In this document: positions 1 to 5,448 of the stretch, piece by piece
Layout: each line of letters begins with the position of its first letter
How positions within the stretch are numbered: position 1 is the first letter of the stretch
NCBI GenBank assembly: GCA_919902485.1
Contig: CAKKRB010000283.1
Coordinates: forward strand, 3,208 to 13,812
From: Omnitrophica bacterium GWA2_41_15
GTDB lineage: Bacteria > Omnitrophota > Gorgyraeia > Gorgyraeales > Gorgyraeaceae
Reading direction: 5' to 3'
Length of the DNA: 10,605 nt
Program-made: the position numbers and the translations under genes
Notes under the pieces: model-generated
What the model was told of the DNA's origin: nothing
Seen by the model: only the letters and a program-made list of their open reading frames with translations
The model's database searches: none

Positions 1-66
1 AAATTAAAAGGTAAGCCGGAATTTAAAAACAACGAAGCAAAATACATCTTCAGAGTAAAATTTTAA
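1..66 (+). CDS. 3' end of an unidentified gene (partial)
   Basis: An open frame enters from the left edge and ends at a TAA at 64-66. The visible 21 residues are KLKGKPEFKNNEAKYIFRVK followed by F. The tail is basic, alternates polar and hydrophobic residues and ends in phenylalanine, which would suit the last strand of a beta-rich or outer-membrane protein, but 21 residues cannot identify a family. Its stop overlaps by 4 bp the stop of the convergent c-di-GMP gene on the minus strand, so there is no room here for a separate terminator. The reading frame is an inference from the open frame and its clean fit against the neighbouring stop. Confidence 0.4.
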   Translation, partial: KLKGKPEFKNNEAKYIFRVKF

Positions 67-2126
67 CCCCTGCCTTTTTTTAAAACATCCAGCAATGCTT
101 CTGCAATCCTTGGGTCAAATTGAGCGCCGCTATTGTCTTTTATTATCTTTACAGCCTCTTTTTTAGGCAGCGCCTTTCGGTAAGGCCTGTCGGAAATCAA
201 TGCCTGGTAAACATCCGCTATTGCGATAATCCTTGCTCCCACAGGGATCTCTTCGCCTTTTAAACCAGAAGGATAACCCTTGCCATCCCATCTTTCATGA
301 TGATAAAGAATAAGAGGAGCCAGGCTGTGTAAAAATTGTATAGGCCTTAGTATATCAGCCCCTATCCTTGGATGTTCCTTTATCTTCTCAAACTCTTTTT
401 TCGTAAGCGCTCCTTTTTTAAGCAGTATTTTCTCACTGATTCCTATCTTGCCCAGGTCGTGCAGCATTGATGCCCGCTCTATAAGCTTCACTTCAGGCTC
501 TGGCAGGCCAAGCAGTCTCGCTATCCCTGTAGCGTAATAAACAGTTTTCTCTACATGGTTCCCAGTATAATGATCCTTTAATTCAATTGTCTTCGCGAAG
601 GCAAATACTGATTCAACTGAGCTCTGGTTTGCTTTTTTTGTAAGTTTGGCTATCTTCTGCCTTAAATGCTTAACGCCTCCTGATAAGCTTTCTCTGCCAT
701 CCCAGCCTTCTGCGTCTTTCATTGAACAAATCCTGTCTCCTCCGCGCTCCTTTGCCAGGTTTAAAATCTTATCCGCAGCTTCTATAAAATGAGAGCCTTT
801 GAACAATTTATCTTCAGGATAGGAAATAACCGCCATGCTCAGCCTTAATTTAACGCTGTTATCCTTATCTCCAAAAGCATGCATCTTTGTGGAATCCTCT
901 ATTCTCTGTGCTATTTTCAAAGCGCCCTGTTTATCATTACCTGGCAATATAACCGCAAACTCCTCGTCCCCGAATCTTACAACATAATCATGAAACCTCA
1001 CCAGCCTTTTAAGCCTTCGCGCAAACTGCTTAAGGACAATATCTCCCAGGCTATAGCCATAGGCATCATTAACGGACCTGAAATAATCTATATCTATAAA
1101 TATAAGCGAGAGATCCTGATGATACCTCTTTGCCCTGTAAAATTCAGAACCGATTATCTCCTTAAAATACCTGTGATTATAAAGGCCTGTATGGGGGTCT
1201 TTTATAACCAAGCGCTGTAATTTTTTATTTGATTTAAAGAGCTCCTTATTTAAAGCCTCTGTCTTTTCTTCTGATTTCCTGTTTTCAGTTATGTCTCTGG
1301 CCACCTCCAGAATGCCTGCCATATTGCCTGAATTATCTCTTATAGGTATGCCCCTTATAATCCACACCCTGCCGTCAGGAGAAACCATCTCCTGTTCTTC
1401 AACATGGCCTGTATGTCTGGACATTACCACAGGACAATTCGCGCAGGCCTTGTCAGTCTTATGCAAAGCCTGGTAACATAACTTTCCCGCAAGCTCTTCA
1501 GAAGTCGTATTAAAGGCATCCGCAGTAGCTTTATTAGCCCAGATAATCCTGCTTTCCATATTCTGATAAACTACCAGTTCCAGCATATTATTCAGAATAA
1601 GGGTTTTTTCATGCCCGCCTTTTTTTATTTCCTCGCGCGCCCTGTTGCGCTCTTCTTCTATGGCTATAGCAGAAGCTATTATCCCCATAAACTCCTCTTC
1701 TTCGAGAGAAGGAACATAATCGCTCTGATACACAACGCAAAGCGCTCCTATATAACTGTCTCCTATTTTAACAGCGCGGCCTATGTAGGTTTTAAGATTA
1801 TATTTTTTTACATTGGAATCAGTATAAAGATAGGGTGTTTCCTGAAGATTGCGTATTACAATAAGGCTGTCTTTGGCGTTCAGGACAACATCGTAACAGA
1901 TGTGTCCCTTTGCCCTGTCAACTACACTGCAATCCGACGGCGCATTCCATCTTCCCACAGAGCAGAGCATTTCATTATCCAGGCGGTTATAAAGGCCGCA
2001 GGTTGCGCCCATTAGTTCGCCGCACAGGCATACAAGGCGGTTGATGTTTTGCTCAGGGGATGAGCTAAAAGAAAGAAAGCATTCGCTTAGCTTTAAGAAA
2101 AGGTTTTCAAGGACACGATGTTCCAT
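63..2126 (-). CDS. GAF-PAS-GGDEF-HD-GYP protein, probable c-di-GMP phosphodiesterase
   Basis: A 687-residue cytoplasmic signalling protein; no membrane segment is visible. Domains in order: a cysteine-rich GAF domain (about 5-165); a PAS domain (about 175-283) with a C217...CxxC (228-231) pattern; a GGDEF domain (about 308-468); and an HD-GYP domain (about 505-682). The HD-GYP part looks intact: HDLGK at 556-560, the H of KEHPRIG at 585, HHERWDGKGYP from 609 and ARIIAIADVYQAL after it, so c-di-GMP hydrolysis is the likely activity. The GGDEF signature is degenerate, RFGDEEF instead of RYGGDEF (386-390), while an RFHD (RxxD, I-site type) sits five residues before it, so this domain is more likely a sensor of nucleotide than a cyclase. 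Start: the frame is open 33 codons further upstream, but that stretch contains the promoter. The ATG at 2126 has AAGGG a few bases upstream and gives MEHRVLENLF. Function is from domain families; the cyclase loss is inferred. Confidence 0.9.
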   Translation of the reverse strand: MEHRVLENLFLKLSECFLSFSSSPEQNINRLVCLCGELMGATCGLYNRLDNEMLCSVGRWNAPSDCSVVDRAKGHICYDVVLNAKDSLIVIRNLQETPYLYTDSNVKKYNLKTYIGRAVKIGDSYIGALCVVYQSDYVPSLEEEEFMGIIASAIAIEEERNRAREEIKKGGHEKTLILNNMLELVVYQNMESRIIWANKATADAFNTTSEELAGKLCYQALHKTDKACANCPVVMSRHTGHVEEQEMVSPDGRVWIIRGIPIRDNSGNMAGILEVARDITENRKSEEKTEALNKELFKSNKKLQRLVIKDPHTGLYNHRYFKEIIGSEFYRAKRYHQDLSLIFIDIDYFRSVNDAYGYSLGDIVLKQFARRLKRLVRFHDYVVRFGDEEFAVILPGNDKQGALKIAQRIEDSTKMHAFGDKDNSVKLRLSMAVISYPEDKLFKGSHFIEAADKILNLAKERGGDRICSMKDAEGWDGRESLSGGVKHLRQKIAKLTKKANQSSVESVFAFAKTIELKDHYTGNHVEKTVYYATGIARLLGLPEPEVKLIERASMLHDLGKIGISEKILLKKGALTKKEFEKIKEHPRIGADILRPIQFLHSLAPLILYHHERWDGKGYPSGLKGEEIPVGARIIAIADVYQALISDRPYRKALPKKEAVKIIKDNSGAQFDPRIAEALLDVLKKGRG

Positions 2127-2180
2127 AGAAACACCCTTGATAAGGTATGAATATAAAGACCAGCGCTCTATTCTTATATA

Positions 2181-2209
2181 ACTATACCACAGAAAACGCT
2201 TGCTTTCAA
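2181..2209 (-). promoter_or_regulatory. Sigma70-type promoter of the HD-GYP gene
   Basis: On the minus strand TTGAAA (2204-2209) is followed by exactly 17 bp and TATAGT (2181-2186). The predicted start near 2174 leaves a leader of about 48 nt before the ATG at 2126, which carries an AAGGG ribosome site. The promoter lies inside the upstream extension of the open frame and therefore argues for the shorter protein start. The call is by consensus only. Confidence 0.6.
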
Positions 2210-2231
2210 GAGCATGATGCAGCACTATTTT

Positions 2232-2554
2232 AACAGATAGGTTACACTTTACCAGTAAAGAGACCTGCTAAATCCGAGAATGATTCTCGTTTGCCCTGCC
2301 GCATATGTCGTTAATTCACAAAACGAGTATGACTTGTTTTGTGAATTAACGCGGCACGATGACCTGCGTAGGCTGGGGCCTGAGGCACATTTGAGAGGTT
2401 TTGGCGCATTTGGTTCTTGAATATCAGATGCGCAAGGATTTACAGCAAAGTTTTTTATGCCGTCAAGACTACTTTCGGCATAAAAAAACGAGATGTAAAC
2501 CGTAGCGCGCCCCAAAAGCATTTCTGTGCCGAATGGCCCCAGCCTGCGCAGGGC
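2232..2554 (-). repeat. Copy B of a structured inverted-repeat (MITE-like) element, interrupted
   Basis: The core is 2361-2554 (194 bp). It is bounded by inverted repeats GACCTGCGTAGGCTGGGGCC (2361-2380) and, reading inward on the other strand, GCCCTGCGCAGGCTGGGGCC (2535-2554). A second copy in the opposite orientation lies at 6977-7168 (192 bp), and similarity continues past the core to a shared GTAACCTATYTGTT end (2232-2245 here). Inside the core is a hairpin: on the minus strand TTTTTTATGCCG and CGGCATAAAAAA enclose a loop AAAGTAGTCTTGA. Against copy A the stem bases change on both sides, so pairing is kept. An indel between the copies breaks every long reading frame, so it is not a gene. 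The stretch fills the gap between the YbhB gene and the HD-GYP promoter; apart from the hairpin at 2297-2356 nothing else is seen in it. Confidence 0.8.
2297..2356. repeat. Perfect 16-bp hairpin inserted in copy B
   Basis: CGTTAATTCACAAAAC (2309-2324) and GTTTTGTGAATTAACG (2336-2351) pair without a mismatch around an 11-nt loop that can add three more pairs, one of them G-T. An outer TGCCGC (2297-2302) and GCGGCA (2351-2356) can also pair. The segment is absent from copy A, where the inverted-repeat end runs straight on into GGGCGAACAAGAATC, so it looks like a separate small palindromic element that landed in copy B at the edge of its core. No run of T follows in either direction, so it is not an obvious terminator. 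Confidence 0.7.
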
Positions 2555-2564
2555 GTGAATCAGA

Positions 2565-3068
2565 TTATTTTTTGAAAAGGCCTGTTAATTCAGCCCATGC
2601 AAGTATGTGGCCTTGCATGGAATTCTCCAGGGTTTGCTTATCTGCGCCTTCCTGAAGGTCAAGCTCTGTACTAAGGGCGTATATCTTAAAAATATAGCGG
2701 TGGGTTCCTGATGGCGGACATGGGCCATCATATCTGTTTTTTCCAAAATCATTGACGCCTTGTATTCCTGGCGCGGAATTTTCTTCTATTCTTGAAACAA
2801 CCGGCATATTAAACACTACCCAGTGCACCCAATTGCCTGACGGCGCGTCAGGATCATCAACAATCAGAGCAAACCTTCTGGCGCCTTCAGGAACATTTTC
2901 TATAACCAGCGCTGGATTTACATTTTCTCCGCGGCAGGTAAACTTTTTAGGCATATAGCTGTTGTTTTCAAACTCAGGGCTTGTTAATTTCATGGTATTG
3001 CCTCCTTCAGCTGCAGCAATCTCTGCTGTCAATATGATTCCAAGAAAAATAACAATAATTTTTTTCAT
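2565..3068 (-). CDS. YbhB/YbcL family (PEBP, Raf kinase inhibitor-like) protein, exported form
   Basis: 167 residues, the usual length of bacterial PEBP proteins plus a signal peptide. Residues 1-20 (MKKIIVIFLGIILTAEIAAA) form a classic Sec signal, so the product is predicted to be periplasmic. The ligand-pocket signatures are present: VDDPDAPSGNWVHWVVFNMP (about 70-89) and YDGPCPPSGTHRYIFKIYAL further on. Bacterial members have no settled biochemical role; small-anion or phospholipid headgroup binding is known for the fold. It is the last gene of a three-gene minus-strand operon, 10 bp after the AsmA-like gene. The ATG at 3068 has AAGGG upstream. An internal ATG (codon 26) has a stronger Shine-Dalgarno sequence (separate entry) and would give a signal-less cytosolic protein. 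The family call is firm; the physiological role is unknown. Confidence 0.93.
   Translation of the reverse strand: MKKIIVIFLGIILTAEIAAAEGGNTMKLTSPEFENNSYMPKKFTCRGENVNPALVIENVPEGARRFALIVDDPDAPSGNWVHWVVFNMPVVSRIEENSAPGIQGVNDFGKNRYDGPCPPSGTHRYIFKIYALSTELDLQEGADKQTLENSMQGHILAWAELTGLFKK
2991..3007 (-). promoter_or_regulatory. Strong internal ribosome site inside the YbhB signal-peptide region
   Basis: On the minus strand AAGGAGG (3001-3007) is followed by a 7-nt spacer and an in-frame ATG (2991-2993, Met26). This is a near-ideal Shine-Dalgarno sequence with ideal spacing and better than the AAGGG used by the first ATG. The protein starting here, MKLTSPEF, begins where cytosolic YbhB proteins such as the E. 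coli one begin. Two products from one gene, one exported and one cytosolic, are therefore possible. The alternative is that the codons for Glu-Gly-Gly happen to look like a ribosome site. Confidence 0.5.
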
Positions 3069-3078
3069 AGAACCCTTG

Positions 3079-4026
3079 TCACTTATTCCTAAAAAGCTTG
3101 TTCAAAAGTTCCTGGCCTTTTGATGCAATTAATTTCTGTAACACATAGTTAAGATTCGGCATTATTGATACGTCAGGGACTTTACCTTTTATTTCGAGAG
3201 GCATTGTTATCAAACCCTCATTATCCGCGAGATACCCAAGCTCAGGCACTGCGCTAATGAATGCGCCGGAAAGGTCCTTTGGTATAAAAAAATTTGAGCT
3301 GATCGCGAGACTCTGATCTAACATACCTACAGAGCCTTTGCTCGCTAGATAAAAAGCATCTGATTTCACCAAAAGCTTGTCAAAATAAATCCTGGTATCT
3401 CTTATTTCAAATCCCGCATCCATGGGCTTAAACGCAGTGTAATTCTGGTCTAAAAGTTTACTGTATTTTTCGGGCAGCTTATCCTTTAATTTCTGGACAA
3501 GATCCGGCAACATATTCAGTTTATCCAACGCCGCCTTTAAAACATTCATATTTTCCAGAACTGCGTTGTCCGCTTTCATGTTTCCCTTTGCGTTTAATGT
3601 CTTCAACATGTCTTCCTGCGACAGGCTATTGATTAAAATATTCACTTTTAAATCAAGCGCGCATCTGAAATTCGTGCCAGAGCCAGTATTTATACTCAGG
3701 TCAGGTATGCGTAATCTCTGAATCTGAATATCCTTTTTCAGAAGCGGGAGGATTTCTACGCTCACATTCAGGCTTTTTATCGTCAATAAAGGGTCATTCC
3801 ACGTTTTGTTTCTGTCTTTTATAACAACACCTTTTGCCTCAATGCCAAGGCCGTGCCACAGGTTAATAGAGATATTATCTATAGTCAAGTCTCTGTTCAT
3901 AGATTCTTCTAATTTTGTTATTAAAAGATCTTTGTAGCGATTGGCGTCAAAAGTAAGCGCGAATACAGCTATTGCCAACACTAACAATATTAAAACAGAA
4001 ATTATTACTATGAGAAATATTTTCAT
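3079..4026 (-). CDS. Short AsmA-like membrane-anchored envelope protein
   Basis: 315 residues. Residues 4-24 form one N-terminal membrane anchor (FLIVIISVLILLVLAIAVF), with the rest predicted to be periplasmic. The following pattern FDANRYKDLLITKLEESMNRDLTID (residues 26-50), then short beta-rich repeats (IKSLNVSVEI, IQRLRIPDLSI) and a C-terminal AKGNMKADNAVLENM to LEIKGKVPDVSIMPN stretch, is typical of AsmA-type proteins. Those form a bridge-like groove implicated in phospholipid transport and outer-membrane homeostasis. It is about half the length of E. coli AsmA, so it may be a minimal version. It is the middle gene of the operon: its ATG lies one base after the stop of the beta-barrel gene, which suggests translational coupling, and GTAGG about 8 nt upstream is a weak ribosome site. 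The neighbours, both envelope proteins, agree with an envelope role. Family membership is likely; the substrate is not known. Confidence 0.75.
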   Translation of the reverse strand: MKIFLIVIISVLILLVLAIAVFALTFDANRYKDLLITKLEESMNRDLTIDNISINLWHGLGIEAKGVVIKDRNKTWNDPLLTIKSLNVSVEILPLLKKDIQIQRLRIPDLSINTGSGTNFRCALDLKVNILINSLSQEDMLKTLNAKGNMKADNAVLENMNVLKAALDKLNMLPDLVQKLKDKLPEKYSKLLDQNYTAFKPMDAGFEIRDTRIYFDKLLVKSDAFYLASKGSVGMLDQSLAISSNFFIPKDLSGAFISAVPELGYLADNEGLITMPLEIKGKVPDVSIMPNLNYVLQKLIASKGQELLNKLFRNK

Positions 4027-4027
4027 T

Positions 4028-5047
4028 CTAAAAACCTACTTTCCAGCCTGTATTAAAAGTCACGTCAGGGCTGGATGCGGAATTAAAATTTTCAGTAAAG
4101 GCAAAATGCCATGATACATTCTGCTTCTCTTTCCAGATATAATTAAGGCCGAGCCCAGCGTCAATCGCTGATTCATCCAGGGCGTTTGTGCCGCTTGAAG
4201 GATAAGGCGTTGAATTTCCAGTAACCTGAGCTACCAGAGAAAACCTTTGCGTCAGGAGATATTCCACACCTATAACGCCTGAAACCATATTGCGCTTTAT
4301 ATTCAGAACGCTGAAAAAATCCGGTTTTTCTATAATAATAAAATTGCACCCGGCAAAGACTGTTACCTTCTCGGAAAATGTCTTGTCTAAAAGCATTCCG
4401 AACCCGTAGTCCATCTCTCCGCTCCCCAGCAGACTTCTTTTTTCGCCGGTGGGTAACTTTACAGCCGCCCTGAAAGAAACGTCAGGCAAGAGGCCATGCC
4501 TGTCTTCTTCCAGCATCTGATATTTTGCCTTTAACACAATGTCGCCCAATCCATCAGAAGCATTCTTTGTTTTTATCAAATCCTGGTTGTTATAAATAAA
4601 CGAGTAGTTTAAATTATAAGAACCCTGGCGCAGCCTGGAACGCGGAGTTGTCGCGCCTACAGTATCTTCAAACCCTTTAACAAATTCATCCAGATATCCC
4701 CGCGACAGGCTTAGATATGGTATCTCCAGGCCAAGTTCTGTGTTTTCATAAATCCCGTATCTGAAATCCAGTGTTATTCTGGAAACTTCTGCGTCTATGT
4801 TTATATTGTAAAGCGAGGAAACCGGGGTAAAACAGCTGATCGTAACATTTGAAACAGTATAATCAGCTTTTATATCAAATTTATTCTGCTCTGTAATGCC
4901 TGCGCTGTCAGGCTCCATCTGAAGATAAAATAAATATAATGGCATCTGGTTTCTTATCGAGATAGGATTTGATTTAGCTGATACAAAAGAAGGAAACAAA
5001 GTTAAAAACACAACAATGGCTGTCGGGGTTATGATATGCCTCTTCAA
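4028..5047 (-). CDS. DUF3187-like outer-membrane beta-barrel protein
   Basis: 339 residues if begun at the TTG at 5047. That start is preferred because GGAGG lies 5 nt upstream and it yields a clean Sec signal, MKRHIITPTAIVVFLTLFPS then FVSA, cleaved before KSNP. An in-frame ATG four codons earlier (5059) has no ribosome site and would have to contain it. The mature protein begins with PISIRNQMPLYLFYLQ, the N-terminal pattern of DUF3187 proteins, then runs as alternating hydrophobic and polar strands (for example ITLDFRYGIYENTELGLEIPYL, DIVLKAKYQML, GVIGVEYLLTQRFSLVAQV) and ends in a phenylalanine, as outer-membrane beta-barrels do. The function of the family is not established. It is the first gene of the operon with the AsmA-like and YbhB genes. 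The beta-barrel nature is well supported; the DUF3187 label is from recognition of the N-terminal motif and is less certain. Confidence 0.75.
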   Translation of the reverse strand: MKRHIITPTAIVVFLTLFPSFVSAKSNPISIRNQMPLYLFYLQMEPDSAGITEQNKFDIKADYTVSNVTISCFTPVSSLYNINIDAEVSRITLDFRYGIYENTELGLEIPYLSLSRGYLDEFVKGFEDTVGATTPRSRLRQGSYNLNYSFIYNNQDLIKTKNASDGLGDIVLKAKYQMLEEDRHGLLPDVSFRAAVKLPTGEKRSLLGSGEMDYGFGMLLDKTFSEKVTVFAGCNFIIIEKPDFFSVLNIKRNMVSGVIGVEYLLTQRFSLVAQVTGNSTPYPSSGTNALDESAIDAGLGLNYIWKEKQNVSWHFAFTENFNSASSPDVTFNTGWKVGF

Positions 5048-5068
5048 TTTTACCTCCATTTTTAAATG

Positions 5069-5097
5069 ATTTTAATTGATACTTCGACGGCGTTCAA
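5069..5097 (-). promoter_or_regulatory. Promoter of the envelope operon
   Basis: On the minus strand TTGAAC (5092-5097), 17 bp, then TAAAAT (5069-5074). Transcription would begin near 5062, about 15 nt before the TTG start at 5047, just enough to include the GGAGG. The whole promoter overlaps the left arm of the inverted repeat at 5076-5146, so a cruciform or a protein bound to that repeat could affect it. This rests on consensus match and position only. Confidence 0.5.
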
Positions 5098-5146
5098 ACC
5101 GCGCCCTTTATTTAGAGCGCGGAAAGCATACGCCGCTCAGTATCAA
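5076..5146. repeat. Branched inverted repeat next to the operon promoter
   Basis: The outer arms TTGATACT (5076-5083) and AGTATCAA (5139-5146) pair perfectly. CGGCG (5088-5092) pairs with CGCCG (5131-5135), and an inner stem CCGCGC (5099-5104) pairs with GCGCGG (5117-5122) around an A/T-rich loop. It directly abuts a second palindromic element. There is no T-run, so it is not read as a terminator. It could be a repetitive palindromic element of REP type. Confidence 0.55.
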
Positions 5147-5231
5147 CCCTGAGTCCTTCGACAAGCTCAGGATGGTTCGAGGGATGGTGAGCTTGTCGAA
5201 CCAAAAGCCGAGGTACGTCGAAGGGGTTGAT
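5142..5231. repeat. REP-like palindromic repeat
   Basis: The core is TTCGACAAGCTCA (5157-5169) and TGAGCTTGTCGAA (5188-5200), a perfect 13-bp inverted repeat with an 18-nt loop. An outer pairing adds ATCAACC (5142-5148) with GGTTGAT (5225-5231) and CCTTCGAC (5155-5162) with GTCGAAGG (5217-5224), which competes with the core for 5157-5162. Palindromes with a TTCGACAAGCTCA core are familiar dispersed repeats in many environmental bacterial genomes. It sits between two divergent promoters, that of the envelope operon and that of the riboswitch, where it may act as a boundary or simply be tolerated. Confidence 0.65.
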
Positions 5232-5236
5232 TTTAC

Positions 5237-5265
5237 TTGATATATTGCGATTTATATGCTATACT
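5237..5265 (+). promoter_or_regulatory. Promoter of the c-di-GMP riboswitch RNA
   Basis: TTGATA (5237-5242), a 17-bp spacer and TATACT (5260-5265) make a near-consensus sigma70 promoter. The predicted start at 5272-5273 is exactly where the conserved riboswitch fold begins. The fit of promoter to aptamer shows that the RNA is meant to be made on the plus strand. Confidence 0.7.
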
Positions 5266-5272
5266 TATTATA

Positions 5273-5405
5273 GCCGATAAGGGCAAACCCTGAGAAATCA
5301 GGGGGCGCAAAGCCTACGGGCCTAAGTTATTGTGACAAGCCGTAACCTGAGTAAATCCGAAAGGTTAGTTAGGCAGTCACCAATAATATGGCGGCTGGGT
5401 TGCCG
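5273..5405 (+). ncRNA. c-di-GMP-I (GEMM-I) riboswitch aptamer with no sense gene behind it
   Basis: The conserved GEMM-I features appear in order: GGGCAAACC (5281-5289); a stem CCCTGA/TCAGGG (5288-5293, 5298-5303) capped by a GAAA tetraloop; GGCGCAAAGCC (5304-5314, consensus GGACGCAAAGCC); CGGGCCTAAG (5317-5326); TATGG (5387-5391); and GGCTGGGTTGCCG at the 3' end. CCTAAG and TATGG together form the classic 11-nt receptor for the GAAA loop. The receptor helix is extended: TTATTG/CAATAA and TGAC/GTCA with one bulged C, then an inner TAACCT/AGGTTA hairpin. GEMM-I RNAs bind cyclic di-GMP and normally control the gene just downstream. Here the next gene on this strand is more than 1.8 kb away; the DNA downstream is the 3' end of the convergent REC-GGDEF-MshEN gene. 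The class call is strong; the ligand is taken from the class, and the target is unknown. Confidence 0.87.
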
Positions 5406-5416
5406 AGCGATGAAAA

Positions 5417-5448
5417 GCCGAAGCTACAAGCCTTTATCGGCCTTTTTT
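5417..5448 (+). terminator. Intrinsic terminator of the riboswitch RNA, possibly bidirectional
   Basis: GCCGA (5417-5421) and TCGGC (5437-5441) form a stem followed by C and TTTTTT (5443-5448) on the plus strand. Read on the minus strand the same stem is followed by TTTT, so it may also end the response-regulator mRNA, whose TAG stop (5424-5426) lies in the loop. The right arm is also complementary to the first bases of the riboswitch RNA: GCCGATAA at 5273-5280 pairs with TTATCGGC at 5434-5441. Two foldings therefore compete for this arm, as expected of a riboswitch expression platform. The 5-bp stem is weak on its own. Confidence 0.55.

Noticed and set aside
2127..2225. 33-codon N-terminal extension of the HD-GYP protein
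   Set aside because: It contains the predicted promoter, lacks a ribosome site at its ATG and encodes an aromatic-rich stretch unlike a GAF domain start.
2249..2521. 90-residue minus-strand open frame in copy B
   Set aside because: It lies wholly in the inverted-repeat element. Copy A has a one-base indel that shifts the frame, and the changes between copies preserve base pairing, not codons.
2232..2554. Insertion sequence with its own transposase
   Set aside because: The element has terminal inverted repeats but is only about 193 bp in its core and has no usable coding frame; non-autonomous at most.
5142..5231. CRISPR array
   Set aside because: The repeats are inverted pairs, not regularly spaced direct repeats with spacers, and no cas genes are present.
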